Positions 15,764-24,288 of a stretch of DNA of 40,695 bases are shown in pieces. The stretch comes from JAMXLO01 sp041487355 (lineage in GTDB: Bacteria; Pseudomonadota; Alphaproteobacteria; Acetobacterales; Acetobacteraceae), in assembly GCA_041487355.1 (NCBI GenBank), contig JBGPND010000022.1:1-40695 (forward strand), written 5' to 3'. The translations under genes were made by a program, and so were the position numbers. Numbering within the stretch: position 1 is the first letter of the stretch; each line of letters opens with the position of its first letter. The notes below the pieces were generated by a model, which saw only the letters and a list, made by a program, of their open reading frames with translations, did no database searches and was not told the DNA's origin.

Positions 15764-15782
15764 CTCCCGGACAATTCGGGAG
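15764..15782 (+). promoter_or_regulatory. Small hairpin covering the ribosome binding site of the 15790 gene
   Basis: CTCCCG (15764-15769) and CGGGAG (15777-15782) are exact complements around a 7-base loop. The right arm is part of the Shine-Dalgarno string CGGGAGGAA, so folding of the mRNA leader would hide the ribosome binding site. The pair could also be a DNA operator half-site in the 82-base divergent promoter region. Only the complementarity is seen. Confidence 0.35.
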
Positions 15783-15789
15783 GAACATC

Positions 15790-16818
15790 ATGCTGATGCC
15801 GCGCCGTGCGCTGCTGTCCTTGCCTCTTGCCGCGGGCTTCGGCGGCGCCGCGCTGGCGCAGGACGCCGACTGGGCGAAGGTGGTGGATGCGGCCAACAAG
15901 CAGGGCCACCTCGTCATCCTGCACAACACGCCGCCACCGCTCGGCGATCTTTGGTTGGCGGAATTCCACAAGGCGTTTCCGAAGATCGACGTGGAGGCCA
16001 CGCGCCTCGGCAGCTCCGAGCTGATGCAGCGCTTCAGCACCGAGTACGCGGCCGGCGTGTCGCAGAGCGATGTGGTGATCACCCTCTGGGATGACACGCT
16101 GACGAAATGGGCCGAGAACGGCTGGATCCGCACCTGGACGCCACCGGAAGCCGCGGCATTCCCGGCGCAGTACAAGCGCAACAACCAGATCTATACGCTG
16201 CAGCTCATCCGTTCCAGCCTGGTTTCCAACAAATCGCGCGTGCGCGAAGCCGACGCGCCCAAGGACTGGAACGACTTCTTCGATGTGAAGTGGAAGGACA
16301 AGATCGGCATGGATCCGCCCTGGCGATCCGTTGCCGTGCAGGAAATGCTGGCATACTGGGACCGGCTCGGCATCAAGGATGTGGCGAAGCGGCTGAAGGC
16401 CAACGGCGTGCGGTTCTTCAACGGCAGCGCCGGCGTGATCCAGGCAGTGATCCGCGGCGATGTCCAGGTGGCGGCGGTGATCGACCCGCCGGTGATCAGT
16501 GCTCTGGCGGACGGCGCGCCGGTCCGCGTGATCTATCCCGCCTCCGGCGTGCCGGCGATCGCCACCAGCACGTTCCTGCCGACGAAGGCACCACATCCCG
16601 AAGTCGGCATGGTGTTCCTGAACTGGGCGATGAGCGAGCCAGGCCAGCAATCGTTCCAGGACATTGCTGGATCACCGGTCGTGCGACCCGGCATCAAGCC
16701 ACCCAAGCTGGTGCCCGGCGTGCAGGACATGAAGATCATCCTCAGTACGGAACTGCTGAACACCGGGAACCAGAAGACGATCATCGACGAATGGCGGTCG
16801 GTTTTCGGGCTGCAGTAA
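15790..16818 (+). CDS. ABC transporter extracellular solute-binding protein (family 1, Fe3+/polyamine-type)
   Basis: This 342-residue protein starts with a signal peptide (PRRALLSLPLAAGFGGAALA, cleavage before QDADW). Its binding-protein family 1 features are KVVDAANKQGHLVILHN, a NDFFDVKWKDKIGMDPPW hinge segment, ASGVPAIATSTFLPTKAPH and LNWAMSEPGQQ. Such proteins serve FbpABC or PotABC-type importers. The matching permease (18478) and ATPase (20208) lie downstream but are separated by a gene on the other strand, so it must be transcribed separately. Iron-binding Tyr pairs typical of FbpA are not evident, so the ligand is more likely organic. GGGAGGAAC lies before ATG 15790. The stop codon forms part of a palindromic element (16816-16988). 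Confidence 0.87.
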   Translation: MLMPRRALLSLPLAAGFGGAALAQDADWAKVVDAANKQGHLVILHNTPPPLGDLWLAEFHKAFPKIDVEATRLGSSELMQRFSTEYAAGVSQSDVVITLWDDTLTKWAENGWIRTWTPPEAAAFPAQYKRNNQIYTLQLIRSSLVSNKSRVREADAPKDWNDFFDVKWKDKIGMDPPWRSVAVQEMLAYWDRLGIKDVAKRLKANGVRFFNGSAGVIQAVIRGDVQVAAVIDPPVISALADGAPVRVIYPASGVPAIATSTFLPTKAPHPEVGMVFLNWAMSEPGQQSFQDIAGSPVVRPGIKPPKLVPGVQDMKIILSTELLNTGNQKTIIDEWRSVFGLQ

Positions 16819-16988
16819 TACCAAGTCACGTTGGCGGTGACTCATTCGTGGTCATCCCTTCTTCGTCATACCCGGGCTTGACCCGGGCATCTGCACCAGC
16901 ACCGGTGCCGCGGCAGATGGCCGGGTCAAGCCCGGCCATGACGACAGGGGTGGGTCCGGTGGGTCATTGTTTTCGAGGATTGGTATAA
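16816..16988. repeat. Palindromic element with terminal TAATACCAA repeats
   Basis: TAATACCAA at 16816-16824 and TTGGTATAA at 16980-16988 are inverse complements at eight of nine positions. They bracket a CCGGGCTTGACCCGG palindrome at 16863-16944. The left end includes the TAA stop of the binding-protein gene, and the right end stops seven bases before the stop of the convergent MmgE/PrpD gene. It looks like a small non-autonomous mobile repeat that settled between two convergent genes. Confidence 0.5.
16863..16944. repeat. CCGGGCTTGACCCGG-type palindrome, copy 2
   Basis: The left arm (16863-16893) and right arm (16913-16944) are inverse complements apart from a few changes (TACCCGGGC against GGCCGGG). 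The loop is CACCAGCACCGGTGCCGC, itself partly palindromic (GCACCGGTGC). It has the same sequence family as 10030-10110 and 24189-24269. Here it sits between two convergent genes and could stop transcription from both sides. Confidence 0.9.
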
Positions 16989-16994
16989 CGGCGA

Positions 16995-18392
16995 TCAGCG
17001 ACTGACTGCGCTTGCGAGTGTATCGACATTCGCATCTTCAAGGTGCAGCATCACCTGCTCCAGCCGCGCGACCTGCGCGGCGGAGAATGCCAACCGCGCC
17101 GAGGCACGATATTTGGCAATGATGTCCGCTTCGCTCATCGCGCGATCGCCCATCCCCAGGTTCACCCGGATGTACTCCCGGTGCGTCTCGCCGCCTGTGG
17201 TGGTGACGTTCACCCCGCCTGAGTTGTACTCTGGAAAAGCCGTGTCGGGATCGGCGACGCATTCCACCTTCGCCGCCAGTGCCAGAATGTCCGGGTCCTT
17301 CAGCGCCTCCGGCGTCAGTTCCGCCAGCCCGAAGCGGCCGCGCAGCAAACAGGCCGCGGTGATGAACTGCGCGCTGAACTTCGCGTCGTAGTCGTTCGCC
17401 GGGACGCACTTCCTCGCAGTGGGTTCGGCGATGATCGGCAGCGTCTCCTTCGGTATCGCCGCCACAACGCGTGCAATGTCCGCCTGCGCCAGCCCGAGCC
17501 GCTGATGCAACCGGATCGCCGCCTCGGCGCAGCCATGCGCGAAATGGCACGCGGGATACGGCTTCACCGCGGTCTGCAGCAGCGTCCATTCGCTGCCCAG
17601 ACCGTCGGTCATCCGCGTGTAGTCCACCTCCGGCAGATGCGTCTGCACATGCGTCTCGAAGAAGCCGAAGCGACCCTCGTAGGCCCGCGATGGTCCGAAG
17701 AATCCATGTTGCGCCAAGCCGGCCGCGGTGATGCCCGCGACAGCACCCCAGGCCGGATGCAGGCGCTTCGTCCAGGCGCCCTCTTCCAGAAACACCTGCA
17801 CCGCGGCGGAGGTGCTGGCGGTGATGCCCTGCGCGCGGACCAGCGTCGGCGCATCCAGCCCCATCAGCTTGCCGGCCACCACGGCCGAACTGAAATGCGC
17901 AACCAGCCCCGTGGCGTGAAAGCCGATGTGGTGAAAGACCCCTCGCGCCGCCGCGCCGATGCGGATCGCCGTCTCCATGCCCGCCACATAGGCGGTCAGC
18001 ATGTCGCGCCCGCTTGCGCCGCGCACCTGCCCGACCCCCAGTGCCGCCGGCAGGCACGCGACGGTCGGATGCAGGATTCCGAGGAAATTGCTGTCGTCGA
18101 AGTCCAGTCCGTGCAGCAGCACGCCATTCACCAGCGCCGCATCGCGCAGCGGCAGGCGCGCTGCGCTGCCGATCACCGCGCAGGGTCCATCGCCACCCAG
18201 CGCCCGCGCTCCCGACAGGGTGGCCTTGGCAAAGTCGTAGCCTGTGGCCGCAAGCCCGCAACCCAAAGCATCCAAAATCAGCAGCTTCGCCAGGTCGCGC
18301 ACAGGCAGCGGAATGTCGTCGTAACGCAATCCCGCGGCAAAATCGGAAATTGCGCGCGACGGGGAAACCTGTTGCCCTGCATGCGCGTCCAT
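16995..18392 (-). CDS. MmgE/PrpD family protein 2 (distinct type)
   Basis: This 465-residue protein is of the same superfamily but a separate type from the other four. The active-site positions are present in other settings: LDFDDSN with Asp97, ILHPT with His108, GFHATG with His159, WTKRLHP with Lys209 and His212, and YPACHFAHG near residue 297. The HPT and FHATG strings resemble the more general 2-methylcitrate dehydratase-like group, and no substrate can be assigned. GGGGGA eight bases before ATG 18392 sets the start; GTG 18413 is an alternative. It is divergent from the permease at 18478, with an 85-base shared promoter region, and it splits the second importer from its binding protein. 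Confidence 0.9.
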   Translation of the reverse strand: MDAHAGQQVSPSRAISDFAAGLRYDDIPLPVRDLAKLLILDALGCGLAATGYDFAKATLSGARALGGDGPCAVIGSAARLPLRDAALVNGVLLHGLDFDDSNFLGILHPTVACLPAALGVGQVRGASGRDMLTAYVAGMETAIRIGAAARGVFHHIGFHATGLVAHFSSAVVAGKLMGLDAPTLVRAQGITASTSAAVQVFLEEGAWTKRLHPAWGAVAGITAAGLAQHGFFGPSRAYEGRFGFFETHVQTHLPEVDYTRMTDGLGSEWTLLQTAVKPYPACHFAHGCAEAAIRLHQRLGLAQADIARVVAAIPKETLPIIAEPTARKCVPANDYDAKFSAQFITAACLLRGRFGLAELTPEALKDPDILALAAKVECVADPDTAFPEYNSGGVNVTTTGGETHREYIRVNLGMGDRAMSEADIIAKYRASARLAFSAAQVARLEQVMLHLEDANVDTLASAVSR

Positions 18393-18477
18393 GTGAAGTC
18401 CCCCGCTCGCCACCCGATTGGTGCGATGCTAACCATAGGCGCGCGGCAGGAACGCCAGCAAGCGGAGGGGGAAACAC

Positions 18478-20199
18478 ATGCGCACAGGCGGCACCTTGCC
18501 GCTGACGCCGATCGGCGTGCCGCGCGTCGCGCGCAGGCGCTGGATTTCTTCGGATGCCGCCTTGCACGCGATCTTCGCCCTCACCTTCAGCGTGACCGCG
18601 TTCCTGATCCTCACGCCTCTCGCCTCGCTGCTGTATGGCAGCTTCCGCACCGGCGGCCCTGGGACACATGCCGAGTATACGCTGAGGAATTGGCTCGATC
18701 TGACCAGCAGCGGCGTCATCGGCACGTTGGTCACCACCTGCGTCATCGCCGTGCTGACCGCGGTCATCAGCACCGCCTGCGGCGGATTGATGGCCTGGCT
18801 GATCTACCGCACCGACTTCCGCTACAAGCGCCTGCTGGTCGCCTCGGTCGGGCTGAGCTTCTTCTTTCCCGGCTTCATCCTGGCCATGGCATGGGTGATC
18901 CTTGCTTCCCCCGGCGGCATCTTCAACGACATCCTTTCCGGCTTGCTCGGCATCGAGTTCCTGCGGTTCGACATATACTCGGCCACCGGTATCGTCTGGA
19001 TTCAGGTGCTGCACATCACGCCATTCGCCTTCTTCACGCTGCGCGGCCCGTTGCTCTCGATGGATTCCAGCCTCGAGGAAGCCGCCTACGCATCGGGCGC
19101 CAACCCTTGGGCGGTGGTGCGCCGCATCACCCTGCCGCTGATGCTCTTCCCGCTGCTGTCCAGCCTGCTGCTGTGTTTCGTTCTCTCGGTAGAGCAATTC
19201 GCAATTCCCGCGCTGGTGGGTATTCCCGGCCACGTGAACGTGCTGGCCACGGAACTGTATCTGCTCACCAGCTTCTCGCCGCCCAATACCGGGCTCGCCG
19301 CTTCAGTTGGCCTGGCGATGAGTGCGGTCACCGGGCTCTCCATCTTCGCCCAGCGCCGCGTCGTGCATCGCCGCGGTGCGCCGACCGTCACCGGACGCGG
19401 CTATCGCATCCGTCAGCTCAGCCTGGGACGGGTCCGCCCTCTCGCCCATCTCGCCTGCTTCGGCTACGTGCTGCTGAGCTTCGTCATTCCCGCGATCGCC
19501 CTGGCCTACACCTCGGCCATCAAGTTCTTCGTCGCGAATCCCTTCGAGGCCGCCTACACATTCCGCAACTACCAGCAGATCATCGACAGCCCCGGCACGG
19601 TGCGCGCCTTCTGGAACACGCTCATCGTCTCCGGCGGTGGCGCTCTGCTCGGCCTGCTGCTTGGCACGCTGATCGCCTACTCCACGCACCGGCTGAAGCC
19701 GCGCGGCTACCGCGTGCTGGATGTGCTCTCATCGCTGCCGTTCGGCATTCCCGGCATCGTCATCGGACTCGGATTCCTGTGGTCCTATGTCTATCTGCCG
19801 ATCTACGGCACGCTGTGGGTGCTGGTGTTCTGTTATGTCGCGCGCTTCCTGCCCTACGCCACCGAGACCGTCGGCGCGCAGTTGGTGCAGCTCGACCGCG
19901 CGCTCGAGGAAGCGGCCTGGGCCTCCGGCGCGCATCGCATCGCGAGCTTCCGGCGCATCGTTCTGCCGCTGCTGCGCCCGGCACTGCAAAGCGCCTACTT
20001 CCTGCTGTTCATCGCCTATTTCCGCGAGATCGCCGCGGCGGCGCTGATCTACACCGCCAGCACGCAGGTGCTGTCCATCTCGATCTGGGCATTCTTCGAG
20101 AACGCCAACTGGGGCGTTGCAAGTGCTCTCTCGGTCATCGCCACGCTGATCACCGTGACCTTGATGGCCGCGGTGATGCGCGCACCACTTCGACTCTAG
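18478..20199 (+). CDS. Two-domain ABC transporter permease (FbpB-type)
   Basis: This 573-residue inner-membrane protein has two fused permease domains of about six helices each, as in FbpB/ThiP. Each half has its coupling (EAA) loop: SSLEEAAYASGANPWAVVRR at about residues 200-220 and RALEEAAWASGAHRIASFRR in the second half, both followed by a (T/V)LPL string. One polypeptide therefore forms the whole channel. GGAGGGGG precedes ATG 18478. It is followed after eight bases by the ATPase. The binding protein is probably the one at 15790. The order then continues into MmgE/PrpD 3 and a flavoprotein, suggesting import and processing of the same acid. Confidence 0.93.
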   Translation: MRTGGTLPLTPIGVPRVARRRWISSDAALHAIFALTFSVTAFLILTPLASLLYGSFRTGGPGTHAEYTLRNWLDLTSSGVIGTLVTTCVIAVLTAVISTACGGLMAWLIYRTDFRYKRLLVASVGLSFFFPGFILAMAWVILASPGGIFNDILSGLLGIEFLRFDIYSATGIVWIQVLHITPFAFFTLRGPLLSMDSSLEEAAYASGANPWAVVRRITLPLMLFPLLSSLLLCFVLSVEQFAIPALVGIPGHVNVLATELYLLTSFSPPNTGLAASVGLAMSAVTGLSIFAQRRVVHRRGAPTVTGRGYRIRQLSLGRVRPLAHLACFGYVLLSFVIPAIALAYTSAIKFFVANPFEAAYTFRNYQQIIDSPGTVRAFWNTLIVSGGGALLGLLLGTLIAYSTHRLKPRGYRVLDVLSSLPFGIPGIVIGLGFLWSYVYLPIYGTLWVLVFCYVARFLPYATETVGAQLVQLDRALEEAAWASGAHRIASFRRIVLPLLRPALQSAYFLLFIAYFREIAAAALIYTASTQVLSISIWAFFENANWGVASALSVIATLITVTLMAAVMRAPLRL

Positions 20200-20207
20200 G
20201 CAACCGC

Positions 20208-21323
20208 ATGGGAATCACGGTTAAGAATCTCGTGAAGCGCTTCGATGGCCGCACCATTATCGACCACGTCAGCTTCGAGATTGCCGACGGCGAGTTGGTC
20301 AGCCTGCTCGGCCCATCGGGCTGCGGTAAGACCACCACGTTGCGCTGCATCGCTGGCCTGGAAACACCAGAGGAGGGCCGCATCGAGATTGACCGCGAGG
20401 TGGTGTTCGATCACCGCGCCGGCATCATGGTGGAACCCTGGCACCGCAGCATCGGCATGGTGTTCCAGTCCTACGCGATCTGGCCGCATCTGACGGTGTT
20501 CGAGAACGTCGCCTTCCCGCTGCGCATCCGCCGCCTGCCGCGCGCGGACGTAACAAGCCGCGTCACGCGTGCGCTCGACATGGTGGGGCTTGCCGCACTC
20601 GCGGAGCGATCGGCACAGCTTCTGTCCGGCGGGCAGCAGCAGCGCGTGGCGGTGGCGCGCGCCATCGTTCATTCGCCCTCGGTACTGCTGTTCGACGAAC
20701 CGCTGTCCAACCTGGATGCCAAACTGCGCGATCAGACCCGCGCCGAGATCCGCCGACTGCAACGTGAACTGAACGTCGCCACCGTCTATGTCACGCATGA
20801 TCAGGCCGAGGCGCTGTCACTCTCCGACCGCATCCTGGTGATGCGCGATGGCGTCATTCGCCAGGCGGGCACGCCGCAGCAGATCTACGCCCAGCCGCAG
20901 GACATGTTTGTCGCCGATGCGGTCGGTGCGGCGAATTTCTTCGACATCGAGATTCGCTCGATCGACGATGACAGCCTGCAAGGCATCGCACCGGACGGCA
21001 CCACGATCCGCGCATTCGGCCGGATCACCACGCCGGGTCCGGCCCGCGTGATGGTACGGCCCGACCGGCTGCGGATCGCAACCGATCTCGGTGACGTCGG
21101 TGCACCAGCGTTGAACCACCTGCACGGCACGATCCGGCAGCGCCTGTTCCTCGGCGGGCATTTCGAATATGCGGTGGCCGTTGGCCCGACCGTGTTGCGG
21201 GTGTTTTCGCCGGACGAAATCGCCGAGCAGACGCCGGTGGTGGTGTCCTTCGAGCCGCGGGACTGTATTCTGCTCGGCCCGGATGACGCGCCACGACAAG
21301 GAGATGTGACAGCATGGGCCTGA
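20208..21323 (+). CDS. ABC transporter ATPase (FbpC/PotA-type)
   Basis: This 371-residue protein has Walker A GPSGCGKTT (35-43), Q-loop FQSYAIWPH, signature LSGGQQQR (139-146), Walker B VLLFDEP (159-165), D-loop LSNLDAKLR and H-loop YVTHDQAEA. A C-terminal TOBE-type regulatory part follows (VMVRPDRLRI; GTIRQRLFLGGHFEYAV). It energises the two-domain permease. ATG 20208 lies eight bases after the permease stop without a strong ribosome binding site, so coupling to the upstream gene is likely. Its last ten bases overlap the start of MmgE/PrpD 3. Confidence 0.95.
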   Translation: MGITVKNLVKRFDGRTIIDHVSFEIADGELVSLLGPSGCGKTTTLRCIAGLETPEEGRIEIDREVVFDHRAGIMVEPWHRSIGMVFQSYAIWPHLTVFENVAFPLRIRRLPRADVTSRVTRALDMVGLAALAERSAQLLSGGQQQRVAVARAIVHSPSVLLFDEPLSNLDAKLRDQTRAEIRRLQRELNVATVYVTHDQAEALSLSDRILVMRDGVIRQAGTPQQIYAQPQDMFVADAVGAANFFDIEIRSIDDDSLQGIAPDGTTIRAFGRITTPGPARVMVRPDRLRIATDLGDVGAPALNHLHGTIRQRLFLGGHFEYAVAVGPTVLRVFSPDEIAEQTPVVVSFEPRDCILLGPDDAPRQGDVTAWA

Positions 21324-22678
21324 CCGCCGAATTGTGCCAGCGGATCGCCGCCTCGCGCTTCGAGGACCTGCCGCAGGAAGCGGTGGCTGCGGCACGCCGG
21401 CTGGTGCTGGACGGGCTGGCGGTCGCACTCGCTGGCACGGTGGAGGAGGAAGCAATCCCCATCATGGCCGCGCACTACCGCAAACTCGGCGGCGAGCCAC
21501 TGTGCACCGCCATCGGCTGCGGCTTCCGCATCGATCCGGTCCGCGCCGCGGCGCTCAACGGCGCGGCGATGCACGTGCTCGACTTCGAGCCGATGTGGAG
21601 TCCGGCGACGCATGCACTTTCCACCACTCTGCCCGTTGCTCTTGCGTTGGCGGAAGCGCGCGGCGCGTCGGGACGCGAGGTGCTGACCGCGCTGGTCAAG
21701 GGCATCGAGATTCAGGGCTGGCTGCGTCAGGCTTCCGGCCAGTTCACGCCCGATGTGCTCCAGTTCCATCCGCCCGGGCTGGTGGGCCCGATGGGCGCGG
21801 TGGCAGCTGCCGGGCATCTGCTCGGGCTCGACGCAGAGCGGCTGGCCAACGCATTCGGCATCGCCGCGTCGCGCGCCGGCAGCGTGTTCGGCAATGTCGG
21901 CACGATGACCAAGTCGACGCATTGCGGCCAGGCAGCCTCGCTCGGGCTGGAGGCAGCGCTGCTGGCAGAGTCCGGCTTCACCGGCGATGCGGCAACCTTC
22001 GAATCGCCGCAAGGCTACGCGGCAACGTTCTATCGCGGCACGTTCGTGCCGGAGGAGTTGCTGAAGTTCGGGCAGAAGCCGTGGCGCGTGGTCCAGCCGG
22101 GCTATGCGATCAAGATGTTCCCCAGCCAGTTCGGCACGCATTTCGTCATCACCGCCGGGCTTGCTCTGCGCCCGCGGATCGCCGATCCGGCGGCAATCCG
22201 TTCTGTCACTCTGACCGCGCCGCTGATGCCCTATGTCGATCGGCCAAATCCGGAGACCGGGCTGTCAGGGAAGTTCAGCCTGCAATATACGCTGGCGAGT
22301 GCATTGCTTGACGGCAAGGTGGGCATCGGCACGTTCACCGATGCGCGACTCCGCGCACCGGATATGCAGGCGCTCTTGCCGAAGATCGCATTGCGCATGG
22401 ACAAATCGATCCCGGCGCGGTTCGAGACGATGCACGTGCTGCTGACGGTCGAACTGGCGGATGGGCGGGTGCTGGAGGCTCGCTGCGACGGCCCGCGCGG
22501 CATGTGGGGCCAGCCGCCGATCGCCGACCTGGACCATTTGGCCAAGGTCCGCGACTGTCTGTCGACGCGGCTGGATAAGAGTGCGGCCGAGCGCTGCATT
22601 TCGCTGGCCTCGCGAATCGACACGCTGCCGCCGCCGCAGGTAAGTGAATTGATGGCACTGGTCGGAACCGGCGCCTGA
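21314..22678 (+). CDS. MmgE/PrpD family protein 3 (DFEPMW type)
   Basis: This 454-residue protein is of the MmgE/PrpD superfamily. Candidate catalytic positions are Asp90 (MHVLDFEPMW), His100 (PATHALS), His152 (QFHPPG), Lys200 with His203 (TMTKSTHCG) and His276 (FGTHF). The usual DFDDTW reads DFEPMW and the usual HPSG reads HALS, so two active-site loops differ from 2-methylcitrate dehydratase and cis-aconitate decarboxylase. It is a close paralogue of MmgE/PrpD 4. ATG 21314 lies inside the ATPase gene and is preceded by AAGGAGATG. The overlap with the transporter and the adjacent flavoprotein argue that it acts on the imported substrate. Confidence 0.9.
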   Translation: MGLTAELCQRIAASRFEDLPQEAVAAARRLVLDGLAVALAGTVEEEAIPIMAAHYRKLGGEPLCTAIGCGFRIDPVRAAALNGAAMHVLDFEPMWSPATHALSTTLPVALALAEARGASGREVLTALVKGIEIQGWLRQASGQFTPDVLQFHPPGLVGPMGAVAAAGHLLGLDAERLANAFGIAASRAGSVFGNVGTMTKSTHCGQAASLGLEAALLAESGFTGDAATFESPQGYAATFYRGTFVPEELLKFGQKPWRVVQPGYAIKMFPSQFGTHFVITAGLALRPRIADPAAIRSVTLTAPLMPYVDRPNPETGLSGKFSLQYTLASALLDGKVGIGTFTDARLRAPDMQALLPKIALRMDKSIPARFETMHVLLTVELADGRVLEARCDGPRGMWGQPPIADLDHLAKVRDCLSTRLDKSAAERCISLASRIDTLPPPQVSELMALVGTGA

Positions 22679-22696
22679 TCGAAGGGGAATGACGCG

Positions 22697-24181
22697 ATGC
22701 CCGATTATGACGTGATTGTTGTCGGCGCCGGCAATGCGGCGTTCGCCGCCGCGGTTTCCGCGCGGGAGAACGGCGCGCAACGCGTGGTGGCGCTGGAAAA
22801 GGCGCCGCCTGCCATGCGTGGCGGCAACACCTATTGGAGCGGCGCCATCCTGCGCTTCGCGTTCGACGATCCGCGGGAGATCGCGCCGCTGCTGCCGGGC
22901 ATCGAGGAGCGGTTCGAGGACTTCTATTCCGGTATCAATCCATATCCGCGGTCGCAGTTCCTCGCCGATCTGATGCGCGTCACATCGGGCCGCAGCGATC
23001 CGGAGCTGGCCGACATCCTGGTGTCGAATTCCAGGGACACGGTGTTCTGGATGCACGAGAAGGGCGTGCCGATGGAGCCAGCGCTCGGTGTTGCCGGCGT
23101 GAAGCGTGGCAATGTGTGGTACTGGCCACCCGGCATGGTGGTGCGCGCCGCGCATGAAGGCGTCGGTTTGTCCAATTCCTGGTTCAGCATAGCCGAACGC
23201 GAGGGCGTGGAGATCCGCTATTCCAGCGCAGTGACCGAGTTGCTGGTGGACAAGCGCGGCCGCATCTGCGGCGTGAAGCTGCGCGACGACGAGGGGATCC
23301 AGGAGCTCACCGCGAAGGCCGTCGTGCTGGGCTGCGGCGGCTTCGAGGCAAATGTGCAGATGCGCACACAGCATATCGGGCCACTGGTCGGCCAGGCGAA
23401 GGTGCGCGGCACGCCGCACAACCAAGGCGATGGGCTGCGCATGGCTTTCGCGGTGGGCGCGATGCCGTGGGGGCAGTACAGCGGCTGCCACTCCACGCCG
23501 ATCAGCGCCGACTGGGGCGAGTTCGCGCCGCGCGAATTGACCGACAAGAGCAACCGGCTGAGCTACGTGTATGGCGTGATGCTCAACCGGCAGGGATTCC
23601 GTTTTGTCGACGAGGGCGAGGACGTCAACCTATACACCTATGCGAAGTTCGGCCGCGCGATCCTGGCACAGCCGGGTGCAATGGCCTGGCAGATCTTCGA
23701 CCAGCAGGTCGTGCATCTGCTGGAGCCGCGCTATTCCACCAGCAAGCCGATCACAGCGGATACGCTGGAGGAGCTGATCGGGCTGATCGATATCGACAAT
23801 CGCGAGCAGGCGATCACGACACTGCACCAGTTCAACGCGGCGGCGCGCGATGCAGGCGACGGTTTCGATCCGACACGCAAGGACGGTATTTCCACGCGCG
23901 GCCTGACTCCGGAAAAGACCAATTGGGGCATCAAGCTCGATGCGCCGCCGTTTTACGCCTACAGCGCCACGGGCGGCATCACGTTCACCTTCGGCGGCGT
24001 GAAGGTGAACGACAGGACGCAGGTCATCGGAACCGACTGGCGCCCGCTGAAGGGACTGTATGCCTGCGGTGAGATGATCGGCGGGTTGTTCTACGACAAC
24101 TATCCGGCCGGTACAGGACTGGTTTCGGGTGCAACCTTCGGCCGGATTGCCGGTCGCAACGCTGCAGCGGAAAGGGGATGA
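22697..24181 (+). CDS. tcuA: FAD-dependent dehydrogenase, tricarballylate dehydrogenase (TcuA)-like
   Basis: This 494-residue flavoprotein is of the fumarate reductase/succinate dehydrogenase type. The Rossmann GAGNAAFAAA (residues 10-19) binds FAD, followed by EKAPPAMRGGNTYWSGA, KAVVLGCGGFEAN, NQGDGLRMAFAVGA, VMLNRQGFRFVDEG, ATGGITFTFGGV and the terminal GLYACGEMIGGLFYDNYPAG with TGLVSGATFGRIAGR. This closely follows TcuA, which oxidises tricarballylate to cis-aconitate using FAD. Its partner TcuB (an Fe-S/haem membrane protein) is not in the window. Lying between MmgE/PrpD proteins (the superfamily of cis-aconitate decarboxylase), it suggests oxidation of a saturated polycarboxylate to an unsaturated one that a lyase then handles. 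GAAGGGGAA precedes ATG 22697. Confidence 0.82.
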   Translation: MPDYDVIVVGAGNAAFAAAVSARENGAQRVVALEKAPPAMRGGNTYWSGAILRFAFDDPREIAPLLPGIEERFEDFYSGINPYPRSQFLADLMRVTSGRSDPELADILVSNSRDTVFWMHEKGVPMEPALGVAGVKRGNVWYWPPGMVVRAAHEGVGLSNSWFSIAEREGVEIRYSSAVTELLVDKRGRICGVKLRDDEGIQELTAKAVVLGCGGFEANVQMRTQHIGPLVGQAKVRGTPHNQGDGLRMAFAVGAMPWGQYSGCHSTPISADWGEFAPRELTDKSNRLSYVYGVMLNRQGFRFVDEGEDVNLYTYAKFGRAILAQPGAMAWQIFDQQVVHLLEPRYSTSKPITADTLEELIGLIDIDNREQAITTLHQFNAAARDAGDGFDPTRKDGISTRGLTPEKTNWGIKLDAPPFYAYSATGGITFTFGGVKVNDRTQVIGTDWRPLKGLYACGEMIGGLFYDNYPAGTGLVSGATFGRIAGRNAAAERG

Positions 24182-24188
24182 CTTTTCC

Positions 24189-24269
24189 CGTCATGGCCGG
24201 GCGCAGTCCCGGCCATCTGTCGCGGCACCGTGCTGGTACAGATGGCCGGGACTGCGCCCGGCCATGACG
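24189..24269. repeat. CCGGGCTTGACCCGG-type palindrome, copy 3
   Basis: Arms 24189-24220 and 24238-24269 are near-perfect inverse complements built on GGCCGGGCGCAGTCCCGGCC. The copy lies between the flavoprotein and MmgE/PrpD 4, all on the plus strand. It is therefore in the middle of an apparent operon, where it may uncouple expression or split the unit. It shares GTCATGGCCGGG and CATCTGTCGCGGCACC with copy 1. Confidence 0.9.
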
Positions 24270-24288
24270 CGTTAGAAACGGAACTACA

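Noticed and set aside
14322..16184. Extended 620-codon version of MmgE/PrpD 1
   Set aside because: The extra N-terminal part is antisense to the binding-protein gene; GGGAGGAAACC before ATG 15707 and the family start point set the shorter form.
17038..19233. Minus-strand open frame of about 731 codons
   Set aside because: It is out of frame with MmgE/PrpD 2 and antisense to the permease; composition is Gly/Arg/Ala-biased without domains.
17505..20207. Very long plus-strand open frame leading into the ATPase gene
   Set aside because: It runs antisense to MmgE/PrpD 2 and out of frame through the permease; the peptide is Arg/His/Pro-rich without domains. Only the part from 20208 is a real gene.
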